Shown here piece after piece: positions 25,888-34,714 of a DNA stretch of 64,000 nucleotides. This DNA is from Kumtagia sp052180275 (lineage in GTDB: Bacteria > Pseudomonadota > Alphaproteobacteria > Rhizobiales > Rhizobiaceae): assembly GCF_052180275.1 (NCBI RefSeq), contig NZ_CP197465.1:1364001-1428000 (forward strand), written 5' to 3'. How positions within the stretch are numbered: position 1 is the stretch's first letter; every line of letters starts with the position of its first letter. The notes under the pieces were generated by a model. It was not told the origin of the DNA, made no database searches, and saw only the letters and a program-made list of their open reading frames with translations. A program made the position numbers and the translations under genes.

Positions 25888-28800
25888 ATGCCCAGCAGGA
25901 TATTCTTCACCACCCAGGCCGGCGCCACCGACACCTTTCTCACCTCCGCCAACGTGGACGGCACGAACGTGGTCAGCCAGGTCGCGGATGCGACGCCCGG
26001 CTCTCCGTGGCAGGAAACGGTGATCGACGCGGCCAACAACCGCTATTTCATCCTCCAGCACAGCCAGGGCGACGACAACGCCATCCTCTATACAGGCCAG
26101 CTCAACAGCAGCGCAGCGCCCACGGTTGCGTTCACGTTCCAGGCGGAAGATCTTGTGCGCGGCCTGGAGATCGATCCGGTCAATCACCACCTCTTCATCG
26201 GCCGGCTCGACTTCGACGCAGGACAAGTGAACATCAACGACGCGGCCACCGGCCTGCTGCAGATCGATTACAACCCGGCGTCCGGCGCGGTCAGCAACAC
26301 CAATAATTTCCTGGTCACGCAGGCGACGGACGCTCTTCCGAGCGGCTTCATCCTGACCACCGACATCGCCCGCGACGACGGCGACGGCACCTTGTATTTC
26401 GCGCAGGCGACCGCGGGCGCCGGCACCAACATGATCTACCGGGTCGACACCAGCAACAATATAACGACCCTGCTCAATCAGGCCCAGTTTCCGACCAACT
26501 TCACCAACGGCTTCATTGCCGATGTCGATGTCGACGCCGGCCGGAACCAGGTTTACTTCAGCACGTTCGCCCAGCCCTTCGGCGCCGGGCCGACCAACAA
26601 GCTATGGGTGATTTCCGACACCGCGACCGGCAGCACCAATGCGATCGCGGTGACGCTCGCCGGAATGCCCGGCGGCTCGACCTTCATCCCCGGCGACTTC
26701 ACGATCGATCAGGCGACGCACCAGCTTTACGTCGAGTCGGAGGAAAACCCGGCCGCCGGCAACAGCGATGATCGCATCTATCGCTTCCAGCTCAGCGCCG
26801 ACGGGCTGACGGCGACATTCCTCAACACGATCACGCCTTCGCTCACCACAGGCAATGCCAATATTGGCGGCATCGAATTCGTCGGAAACGTCGTGGCAAC
26901 ACTCGACCTCGATGCCAACAACTCCGCCGGCATAGCCGGCAGCGGCTATCAGGCGACCTTCACCGAAGGCGCGGCCGCAGTGGCGATCGCCGACATCGAC
27001 ACGACGATAGTCGACGACGGCACCACCATCGCCTCCGCCACCATCACCATCACCAACCAACAGGCGAGCGATCTCCTGTCGGTAAACGGCGTGCTGCCCG
27101 GCAGCATCGTCGCTTCGGCCTACAACGCCGGCACCGGTGTGCTCACCTTGACGGGTTCGGCGACACTGGCCCAATACCAGACCGCCCTGCAGCAACTCAG
27201 GTTCAGCAATTCCTCCGACGCGCCGAACACGACCGACCGCAGCATCACCGTCACGGTCAATGACGCCGAGGCCAACAGCAACACCGCGACCGCGACCATC
27301 CATGTCGCCGCCACCAACGACGCGCCGGTGCTGACGGGCGATCTTTCCGCAACCGTGGGCGAAGGGGCGAGCTACGTCATCACCACGGCGGACCTGAACT
27401 TCACCGATCCGGACGACGTCGCGGCGGGCGTCACCTTCACCGTATCGAGCCAGGTGAACGGCACGGTGCTGGTCAACGGCATTGCCTCGGCGACCTTCAC
27501 CGGCACGCAGCTCGCCGGCGGCCTGGTCAGCTTCCTGCATGACGGCTCGGAAGGGCCCACGGCCTCCTTCAGCGTATCGGTCGAGGACGGCAACGAGGAT
27601 GGGTCCGTGCCGGCCGCCTCGACATTCAACTTCACCGTGAACAACGTCGACGATCCCGGCGTGGCGCAGGACGACCTGTTCGTGACGGACGAGGCGACGA
27701 AGCTGACCGCCGGCAACGTGTTCGCCAACAATGGTTCCGGCGCCGACAGCGATCCGGATACGGCGCTCACCGTCACCGCGGTCAATGGCGTGGGGGCCAA
27801 TGTCGGCACGCAGATCACCCTGGCGTCGGGCGCACTGCTGACGCTGAATGCCGACGGCACCTTCAGCTACGATCCCAACGGCAAGTTCAACGACCTGGCC
27901 GATTCGGGCTCCGGCGCGAACGACCTCGTCCGCGACGATACCTTCACCTATACGATCTCGGGCGGCGACACCGCCACGGTCACCGTCAGCGTCGTCGGCG
28001 TCGACAGCGAAGGCGACATCCTGCGCGGTACGCCCGGCATCAATAACATCTTCATCGGCGGCATCGGCAGCGACCTCTATTTCGTCGACGATGCGACCGA
28101 CACCATCATCGAGACGGCCGGCAACGGCACCGCCGACCAGGTTGCCAGCTTCGTCAGCTTCACGCTGGCGGCCGACGACGACATCGAGATCCTGTCGACC
28201 AACTCGTCCACCGGCAAGTCGGCGATCGATCTCCGCGGCAACGCGCTGTCGCAGACCATCGTCGGCAATGACGGCAAGAATACCTTGCATGATGGCGGCG
28301 TCGGCGGCGCCGACACGATGCGGGGCCATGACGGCAACGACACCTACCTCGTCTACAACAGCGGCGATATCGTCATCGAGCTTGCCGGCGAGGGCAACGA
28401 CCGCGTCTCGGCCGGCGTCGATTACGTGCTCGGCAAGGGCGTGCATGTCGAACTGCTCAACACCACCGCACTCAATGCCACCTATGCCGTCAATCTCACC
28501 GGCAATTCCTTCGCCCAGACGATCCGCGGCAATGCCGGCGACAACATCCTGAGCGACGGCGGGACGGGCGCGGCCGACACGCTGATCGGCGGCAAGGGCA
28601 ACGACGGCTATCAGGTCTACAATTCCGGCGACGTGATCGTCGAGCTTGACGGCGAGGGCGACGATCGGGTGAGCGCGGCCGTGAACTTCGTGCTGACGGC
28701 CGGTGCCCATATCGAATACCTCAACACCACCTCGCTTGTCGGCACCTATGCGGTCGACCTCACCGGCAACGAGCTGGTGCAGCTGGTGCGCGGCAATGAC

Positions 28801-29172
28801 GGTGCCAACACGCTGGACGGCGGCGGCGGCGCGGATGTGCTCTACGGCATGGGCGGGGCGGACAATTTCCGCTTCTCGACGGCGCTTGCCGCCGACAACA
28901 TCGTCCGCATCGCCGACTTCGCGGCAGGAACCGACAAGATCGAGCTCGACGACGCCATCTTCACCACGCTCGGCCTCGGGGCGCTGAGCGCGTCGGCGTT
29001 CAAGGACACGGCGCTGGCGCCAAGGGACGCCGACGATCACATCATCTACAACTCCGTCAGCGGAGCGCTTCTCTACGACGCCGACGGATTCGGAACCACC
29101 TTCGCCGCGATCCGCTTCGCCACGCTAACTGGATCGCCAACGCTGACGGCGGCGGATTTCGTCGTCGTGTGA
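25888..29172 (+). CDS. Large secreted adhesin-like protein (beta-propeller, cadherin-like and RTX-like domains)
   Basis: A 1094-residue acidic, Cys-free protein rich in Asp, Asn, Gly and Thr. Residues 1-330 look like a beta-propeller (repeated TLYFAQA, NQVYFSTF, HQLYVESE strands). Residues 335-590 are cadherin/CSPG-like repeats (NDAPVLTGDLSATVGEGAS, FTDPDDVAAGV, FLHDGSEGP). Residues 590-710 are a VCBS-like repeat (LNADGTFSYDPNGKFNDL). From 720 on there are RTX-related Ca-binding repeats (GNDGKNTLHDGGVGGADTM, GGGGADVLYGMGGADNFRF), ending in a hydrophobic ATLTGSPTLTAADFVVV tail like type I secretion substrates. There is no N-terminal signal and no HlyBD/TolC partner here. GGGAG precedes the ATG. 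Confidence 0.85.
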   Translation: MPSRIFFTTQAGATDTFLTSANVDGTNVVSQVADATPGSPWQETVIDAANNRYFILQHSQGDDNAILYTGQLNSSAAPTVAFTFQAEDLVRGLEIDPVNHHLFIGRLDFDAGQVNINDAATGLLQIDYNPASGAVSNTNNFLVTQATDALPSGFILTTDIARDDGDGTLYFAQATAGAGTNMIYRVDTSNNITTLLNQAQFPTNFTNGFIADVDVDAGRNQVYFSTFAQPFGAGPTNKLWVISDTATGSTNAIAVTLAGMPGGSTFIPGDFTIDQATHQLYVESEENPAAGNSDDRIYRFQLSADGLTATFLNTITPSLTTGNANIGGIEFVGNVVATLDLDANNSAGIAGSGYQATFTEGAAAVAIADIDTTIVDDGTTIASATITITNQQASDLLSVNGVLPGSIVASAYNAGTGVLTLTGSATLAQYQTALQQLRFSNSSDAPNTTDRSITVTVNDAEANSNTATATIHVAATNDAPVLTGDLSATVGEGASYVITTADLNFTDPDDVAAGVTFTVSSQVNGTVLVNGIASATFTGTQLAGGLVSFLHDGSEGPTASFSVSVEDGNEDGSVPAASTFNFTVNNVDDPGVAQDDLFVTDEATKLTAGNVFANNGSGADSDPDTALTVTAVNGVGANVGTQITLASGALLTLNADGTFSYDPNGKFNDLADSGSGANDLVRDDTFTYTISGGDTATVTVSVVGVDSEGDILRGTPGINNIFIGGIGSDLYFVDDATDTIIETAGNGTADQVASFVSFTLAADDDIEILSTNSSTGKSAIDLRGNALSQTIVGNDGKNTLHDGGVGGADTMRGHDGNDTYLVYNSGDIVIELAGEGNDRVSAGVDYVLGKGVHVELLNTTALNATYAVNLTGNSFAQTIRGNAGDNILSDGGTGAADTLIGGKGNDGYQVYNSGDVIVELDGEGDDRVSAAVNFVLTAGAHIEYLNTTSLVGTYAVDLTGNELVQLVRGNDGANTLDGGGGADVLYGMGGADNFRFSTALAADNIVRIADFAAGTDKIELDDAIFTTLGLGALSASAFKDTALAPRDADDHIIYNSVSGALLYDADGFGTTFAAIRFATLTGSPTLTAADFVVV

Positions 29173-29206
29173 GCCGGGGCAACAGCGGCCAAAGACAATT
29201 CCCTGT

Positions 29207-29236
29207 CCGGGCGGCCATGACGGCCGCTCGGGGTTT
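29207..29236 (+). terminator. Rho-independent terminator of the RTX-like gene
   Basis: A 10-bp stem (CCGGGCGGCC / GGCCGCTCGG, one G-U pair) with a 5-nt loop, followed by GGTTTTCT, 35 nt after the stop codon. Confidence 0.75.
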
Positions 29237-29378
29237 TCTGTCGGCGCCTGCCGGCGCGTTGCCTTTGCACTAAACAGGGGACTACTATCCGCAGCGCCGC
29301 CTGCTGAGCTGCCGCCTCTTGAGACGATGGAAGACGTTTTGCGGAAGACGTTCCGCGCTAACCGGCCGATGCCGGCGG

Positions 29379-32141
29379 CTACCAGACCGAAAATCGCCGC
29401 ACCAAGCCGTCGAGCGTCATGTTCTCGGCGATGTCGTCATGCGGGATCAACACATAGACCCAGGGCTTGCCGCCATAGGTCGCCGCATGGTTCGTCGCGT
29501 GCCGGCACCATTCGACGGCGACGTCGCGCTTGGCGTGCACGGCAGGATCGCCCATCTGGTCGGAAGCCTTGGGTTCCAGCATCAGGATATGCGTATCGGT
29601 CTCGGCGACGAAATCGGGCTGGTATTCCAAATCGTCGGCGCCGCTGCGGTAAAACAGCTGGAACTGGCCGCGCGCCGGCTTGAACCATTTTTGCGATTCC
29701 CGGTCGAGGATCACCGCGAGCTTGCGCTCGGCGTCGGACTGGAATTTCTGCCGGCCGAACAGGCATCTCGAAAATCCGCCGAAGACATAGCGCGCCATAT
29801 TGCTCTTGTCGGCGGGCGACATGCGGAAATCGCGGTCAGCCTCGCCCTCGTCGCGGCTGTAGACGCTGGGCAGCAAGGCGCTGAAACCCCGCTTGACGAC
29901 GACCTCGTGGCCCAGCCGGCCATCCTGCCAGAAGTGCTGGCGCATCTGGGTGTGAACGAAACGGGCGATGTCCTGCTGATGAAGCCGCAGGGTTTTTCGC
30001 GCCTCGTCGTCGGAGAGGGACGACAGGAGATGCCGGACCACCTGGCCGGCGAGGTCGTAGAGCAGGTCGGCATGGTCGTCATAGGCCACGTCATCGAAGT
30101 CGATGAGGCCGCCGACGACATAGTCCTCCAGCCGCCGTGCATCGGGATTGGCGAGGCCGAGCCCGATCCGGTCGACCTGTCCGGTGCGCAGATGCGCTGC
30201 CCACAATGTCTCGTCCGGCGCCTCGTAGTTCAGGCTGGAAAGGTCGAGTGCGAAGGGCCGGAAGCCGCAATCCACCGCGCCTTTCGGCATCAGCAGGATG
30301 CGCGGTATGTCGATCGTCTGGCGGACGACGAGATCGACGGTCCTGGCGACGATCGAGCCGACGTTCGGCTCAGCCGCTAGGCCGGCGAAGCCCGGTTGCG
30401 TGGGCGCGTGGCGGCTTTTTACGGCGTCGACCAGTGCCGCCTGAACCTCCGGCCGCCTCAGATGCGCGATCCCCGGTGCCTGTGAAGGCGGATCCTCAAG
30501 CTTCCATATGGCTTCGTAGGCGAGTTGCGCGATCTGCTGCTCGTGATGTGCGAAAGGGGTCTGCGCATCGTCGCTTTCGCTATGCGGAGTGGATGGCCCG
30601 TTATCCGATCGCAGGCCGAGCATGGAGACGAGCCGCGGTTCCGATATCTCGGTGATCGTCCGGACCTGCACGCCGTCCTGCGGCAGCACGACCTGTTCCA
30701 GCCGGATCGGCGAGGCGGGATTGCGGGCCTCCTCGACGATCTCCTGGAAGCGGTCATGCGCGACGATGTTCAGCCGGTCGACGGCGGTTACGCCGGTGCG
30801 CCGGCCATAGGGAAGCCGCAAGCCGCGGCCGATCGACTGCTCGATCAGCGTGCGGGCGCTGGCGGCGCGCAGGGGCACGATCGTATAGAGATTGGTGACG
30901 TCCCAGCCTTCCTTCAGCATGTTGACGTGGATGACGATCTCCGTCGGCTCGTCCGCCTGCTCGACCTTCAGCAGGCGTTCGATCGTCTCCTCTTCCCGCA
31001 CGCTGGAATCGATCTGGATCACCTTCTTCGCGTAGCGGCCGCCGAAGAAGCCGTCCGACCTGACGAGGCCTGTCAGTTCCGCCGCATGCGTGGTGTCGCG
31101 GGCGATGACCAGCATGAACGGCTTTATCGCGGGGACTCCGGCCTGCCGGGCATAGGTCTGCAATTCCGTCTTCACGCTCTCGTGCAGGCGAACGCCGTCC
31201 TCGAGCTTGATCCGCTGGATCGTGTCCGATGACTTGCCGAGCGGCGAGAAGTTCTCGCGGGTGACGACCGCCGGCTCCTTGACGAAGCCGTCCTCCATCG
31301 CCTTCGCCAGCGGATAGTCGTAGACGACGTTCCTGAACCACACGGACCCACGCGGCGTCTCGACGAAGGGCGTCGCCGTGAGTTCGAGCCCGAGCACCGG
31401 CTTCAGTTCGTTGATCGCCCGGATGCCCGCCGAAGCGCGGTAGCGGTGCGACTCGTCCATGATCAGCACCAGGTCCTTCAGGCCGGCCAGCCAGTCGAAG
31501 TAACTCTCGCCGATCTCCTCGCGAAACGAGCGGATGCGCGGGCTGCGACCGCCGCGCACCTCCGAATTGATCTTGGAAATGTTGAAGATGTTGATGGTCG
31601 TCGCAAACAGGCTCCCGCCGCCGCCGATATGCCGCTGGTAGTTGTCGCCGGTGGTGATGACGGGCGGCGCGATCGCAAATTCCGAAATGCCCTTCAGCAC
31701 GTATTTCGGCGTGTTTGGCGTGAAGTCGGCGATGAGCTTGTTGTAGACGGTCAGGCTCGGCGCGAGCACGAAGAAGTTGTTCAGCCCGTGCGCGAGATGA
31801 AGGTAGGCTGTGAAGGCGCCCATCAGCCGCGTCTTGCCGACGCCGGTCGCCAGCGCGAAGCAGAGCGAGGGGAAATCGCGCTCGAAATCGGCGACGGACG
31901 GGAAGGCGGCGCGGATATGGGCAAGCGCGGCCGTCAGGTCGGCATCCTTCCGCAAGGGTATCAGCGTCGCGATGCGGTCGAGTATCTCGAGCGACCGGCG
32001 CTGCGGCGGCCGCAGGCTGAGCCGCCCGGCGATCGCATCGACATGACGGTTGGTTCCCTCGGCCATCTTCTTCCCCAGGTCGTAAGCAGCTTGCGTGCGG
32101 ACTGTCCGGACGCGGCCTTTTTCCTTTGGACTGCTCGGCAT
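29379..32141 (-). CDS. Type III-like restriction endonuclease subunit (DEAD-box helicase plus PD-(D/E)XK nuclease)
   Basis: About 920 residues. Superfamily 2 helicase motifs are visible: Walker A ATGVGKTRLMGAF near residue 100, DEAD-type MDESHRYRA near 225, motif III LTATPFVET, and motif VI-like QSIGRGLRLPYGRR. Near the C-terminus YQPDFVAET followed by MLEPKAS gives a PD...ExK nuclease. The plan matches the Res subunit of type III (and BPTD_3080-like) systems, which translocates on DNA and cleaves unmethylated sites. The frame is open to 32264; I chose the ATG at 32141, but the one at 32063 is possible. It follows the methyltransferase gene by 64 nt, so the two are almost certainly co-transcribed. 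Confidence 0.87.
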   Translation of the reverse strand: MPSSPKEKGRVRTVRTQAAYDLGKKMAEGTNRHVDAIAGRLSLRPPQRRSLEILDRIATLIPLRKDADLTAALAHIRAAFPSVADFERDFPSLCFALATGVGKTRLMGAFTAYLHLAHGLNNFFVLAPSLTVYNKLIADFTPNTPKYVLKGISEFAIAPPVITTGDNYQRHIGGGGSLFATTINIFNISKINSEVRGGRSPRIRSFREEIGESYFDWLAGLKDLVLIMDESHRYRASAGIRAINELKPVLGLELTATPFVETPRGSVWFRNVVYDYPLAKAMEDGFVKEPAVVTRENFSPLGKSSDTIQRIKLEDGVRLHESVKTELQTYARQAGVPAIKPFMLVIARDTTHAAELTGLVRSDGFFGGRYAKKVIQIDSSVREEETIERLLKVEQADEPTEIVIHVNMLKEGWDVTNLYTIVPLRAASARTLIEQSIGRGLRLPYGRRTGVTAVDRLNIVAHDRFQEIVEEARNPASPIRLEQVVLPQDGVQVRTITEISEPRLVSMLGLRSDNGPSTPHSESDDAQTPFAHHEQQIAQLAYEAIWKLEDPPSQAPGIAHLRRPEVQAALVDAVKSRHAPTQPGFAGLAAEPNVGSIVARTVDLVVRQTIDIPRILLMPKGAVDCGFRPFALDLSSLNYEAPDETLWAAHLRTGQVDRIGLGLANPDARRLEDYVVGGLIDFDDVAYDDHADLLYDLAGQVVRHLLSSLSDDEARKTLRLHQQDIARFVHTQMRQHFWQDGRLGHEVVVKRGFSALLPSVYSRDEGEADRDFRMSPADKSNMARYVFGGFSRCLFGRQKFQSDAERKLAVILDRESQKWFKPARGQFQLFYRSGADDLEYQPDFVAETDTHILMLEPKASDQMGDPAVHAKRDVAVEWCRHATNHAATYGGKPWVYVLIPHDDIAENMTLDGLVRRFSVW

Positions 32142-32205
32142 CCACGATACGCCGTCGCGACGGAGAACATCCCCATGGTTCCCTGCGTCTGGCGATGGCG
32201 AACCT

Positions 32206-33825
32206 CTATGTCTGGCCGCCTCGCGGTGGGAGCCTCGTGCCGCCGGCCGGAGCCTCGCCGACATTCAGGCGGTAATCCCTCTGACCCCAGTCGAACTGCT
32301 CGATGAAATGGTTCGGAATCTTGCGGACGGTGAGGTTGGGGAACGATGCCGGGTTGCCGCGGAAGGCGCGGCACATGACCAGCAGGCTGCGCCCGGTCCC
32401 GACATCCTCGCTCAGCAGCGCCAGTTCCTCAGCCACCATGAAGCGCGGCACGACATAGACGAAATCCCGTTCCGTCGAGCGGCCATGCTGCCAGTAGACG
32501 GTGTCGCTCGGCGCGTAGGCGAACCCTTCAAGCTTGCAGACGGCTTCTATCAGGGAGTCGCGGCCATAGGTCCGGCTGACGACGCCGCGGCCATGCGCGT
32601 CGGTTTCGATCAGCGACGGCGCCAGTTCGTAATAACGATAGCCGCCGCCGCCGTGCCAGCCGACCGCATCGGTTATCCCGCCGCCGTCGGTGCCGTCGAT
32701 CACTTGAGCCAGGCGCGGGATGATGTGGGTGTGGGCGTGGTCGCCGATCTCGACCATGATCCAGCGGCGGCCCATCTTGTGCGCAACGGCCCCTGTGGTG
32801 CCGGAACCCGCGAAACTGTCCAGCACGAGGTCTCCGGCGCCCGTGGCGATGTCCAGCACCCGCTTGATGAGCCGTTCCGGCTTCGGCGTGGCAAACGCCT
32901 TGTCGGCGCCGAACAGTGCGATGCTTTCCTTCTTCGCCTCCTGGTTGTGGCCGGCTTCGCCATTGTCCCACCAGCTCCATGCCGAGACGCCCTCGCGTTC
33001 GGCGAGGAAGGTCTTGCGGCGCGGCACGCCCCTGCCGTCCTTGCCGAAATAGATGCGATTGTCGGCGACCAGTTGTTGGAAAACGGCCTCGGTGTTCTTC
33101 CAGCAAGTCCCAGGCGCAGGACGATGAACCGCGCCGCCCGGCGTGCGGATCTCGTACATCTGGTTCGGCCGGTAGCCCTGCGCCGAATAATCCGACGATG
33201 CCCAGTCGCCGCGCGGGTCGCCATCGACGTTGCGATAACCCTTGAGCTGCTTGCGGCTGAGCTGGACGGACCGCAGTTGAAGCCGCGCCATGTCCTTCGC
33301 GAAGACAAGGATATGGTCGTGCGCGCCACCCAGCCGCAATCGCGCATCCGGCGAGGTCCGCTTCTGCCAGACGACATTGGCCACGAAATTCCGGCGCCCG
33401 AAAATCTCGTCGCAAAGCACTTTCAGATAGTGCGCTTCGTTGTCGTCGATGGAGATCCACAGCGATCCGTCGTCCGCGAGCAGCCTGCGGATGATCTCCA
33501 GGCGGTCGCGCATCAGGCCAAGCCAGATCGAATGCTCCAGACCGTCGTCATAATGCGCGAAGGCGCTGCCGGTGTTGTAGGGCGGGTCGATGAAGCAGCA
33601 TTTCACCTTGCCGGTGAACTCGGACTCCAGGGCTTTCAGCGCCAGGAGGTTGTCGCCGTGGACAAGCCGGTTCTCCGGCCTGTCCGACACGCCGACTGAA
33701 AGCGCGGTGTTCTCGATCAGGATCCTCGGCTCCGGCCGGCGGCGGTCCTCCTTGCCGACCCAGACAAGCTCCAGCCGGCGCGGCCGCTGCCCGTACTGGT
33801 CGTCATATGCGCTCTCTGGTTGCAT
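32206..33825 (-). CDS. Site-specific DNA methyltransferase (type III Mod-like, adenine/N4-cytosine)
   Basis: A 539-residue amino-methyltransferase. Catalytic motif IV is CFIDPPYNTGSAF near residue 80, and the SAM-binding motif I is DSFAGSGTTGAVAHKMGRRW near 335, the DPPY-first order of the beta group to which type III Mod enzymes belong. The region between should hold target recognition. The frame is open to a TTG at 33840; the ATG at 33825 is the better start. It protects host DNA from the adjacent Res subunit. The upstream flank (33841-33890) is AT-rich and contains its promoter. Confidence 0.88.
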   Translation of the reverse strand: MQPESAYDDQYGQRPRRLELVWVGKEDRRRPEPRILIENTALSVGVSDRPENRLVHGDNLLALKALESEFTGKVKCCFIDPPYNTGSAFAHYDDGLEHSIWLGLMRDRLEIIRRLLADDGSLWISIDDNEAHYLKVLCDEIFGRRNFVANVVWQKRTSPDARLRLGGAHDHILVFAKDMARLQLRSVQLSRKQLKGYRNVDGDPRGDWASSDYSAQGYRPNQMYEIRTPGGAVHRPAPGTCWKNTEAVFQQLVADNRIYFGKDGRGVPRRKTFLAEREGVSAWSWWDNGEAGHNQEAKKESIALFGADKAFATPKPERLIKRVLDIATGAGDLVLDSFAGSGTTGAVAHKMGRRWIMVEIGDHAHTHIIPRLAQVIDGTDGGGITDAVGWHGGGGYRYYELAPSLIETDAHGRGVVSRTYGRDSLIEAVCKLEGFAYAPSDTVYWQHGRSTERDFVYVVPRFMVAEELALLSEDVGTGRSLLVMCRAFRGNPASFPNLTVRKIPNHFIEQFDWGQRDYRLNVGEAPAGGTRLPPRGGQT

Positions 33826-34041
33826 CAGCCAGATATGCAATCATATAGTTTATTTGTAAAGCCTTATTCTCGTAATACGTGTATTTTTTGAAACTACCAG
33901 CCTGGGCTGCTGGCGGAGCGAATGCCCACGGATGGTAAAGGGGTTCCAGGGAAGCGACGTCTTTCCGGCGGATTTTCTGTTTCCTCCCGCAACAGAACAT
34001 GGCACCAATGAAGCGGGAGGATTTGATATGGGGACAGCCGC

Positions 34042-34644
34042 ATGAAACTCAAAAACACGGCGTCGCGCGGCCTCGCGGCGACGCTTGCCTTCCTTCCGAC
34101 CGCGGCGCTGGCGCATACGGGCGCCGGCCATGCCCGCGGTTTTATGCACGGCTTCGGCCATCCGATCTCGGGCCTCGACCATATCCTCGCCATGGTCATG
34201 GTCGGCGTCTTCGCCTGGCAGCTCGGCGGCCGGGCGCTGTGGCTGGTTCCGGCGACCTTCGTCCTCGTCATGGCGTTCGGCGGCGCGCTGGGCTTGGCGG
34301 GCATCGAGGCGCCCTATGTCGAGACCGGCATCGCGCTTTCGGTGGTCGTGCTCGGCGCGGTCGTGGCGCTGGGCGTCAAAGCTCCGGTCGCCATGGCGAT
34401 GGGGCTCGTCGGCCTGTTCGCCATCTTCCACGGCCACGCGCATGGCGCGGAGATGCCGGAGGATGCAGGCGGCCTCGCCTACGCCGCCGGCTTCATGATC
34501 GCCACCGCCCTGCTGCACGTCGCAGGCATCGGCGTCGGCATGTTGGTCGGCAAGGCCAGCGAAAGTTATGGCCAGGTCGTCGTCCGCACGGCGGGCGGCC
34601 TCGCGGCAGTGGCCGGCGTCGGTCTGCTGACCGGAGTGCTGTAG
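34042..34644 (+). CDS. HupE/UreJ-family membrane protein (probable nickel/cobalt permease)
   Basis: A 200-residue membrane protein. A signal peptide (LAATLAFLPTAALA) is followed directly by HTGAGHARGFMHGFGHPISGLDHILAMVMVG, the His-rich metal motif of HupE/UreJ, and six helices, with a second motif FHGHAHGAEMP near residue 133. Family members are linked to nickel supply for hydrogenase and urease. No hydrogenase or urease is here, but the convergent neighbour operon makes the nickel-pincer cofactor, so nickel import for LarC/LarA is an attractive role. Confidence 0.85.
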   Translation: MKLKNTASRGLAATLAFLPTAALAHTGAGHARGFMHGFGHPISGLDHILAMVMVGVFAWQLGGRALWLVPATFVLVMAFGGALGLAGIEAPYVETGIALSVVVLGAVVALGVKAPVAMAMGLVGLFAIFHGHAHGAEMPEDAGGLAYAAGFMIATALLHVAGIGVGMLVGKASESYGQVVVRTAGGLAAVAGVGLLTGVL

Positions 34645-34650
34645 CCAAAT

Positions 34651-34674
34651 CCCCCTCCTCGGACAGGAGAGGGG
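34651..34674 (+). terminator. Possible terminator hairpin between hupE-like gene and larB
   Basis: CCCCCTCCT(CGGAC)AGGAGAGGGG forms a stem with one mismatch a few nt after the hupE-like stop, in the gap between two convergent genes. No clear T-run, so weak. Confidence 0.35.
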
Positions 34675-34714
34675 ACTACGCAGGCCGAGCAACGCGCCCG
34701 GCCCGCCGATGCCG

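Noticed and set aside
26602..29040. 812-codon minus-strand open frame opposite the RTX-like gene
   Set aside because: Artefact of repetitive Asp/Gly/Thr codons on the plus strand; no domain seen.
22431..29172. Complete prophage
   Set aside because: Only tail-collar proteins are phage-like. No integrase, terminase, portal, capsid, sheath or lysis gene and no att repeats were seen.
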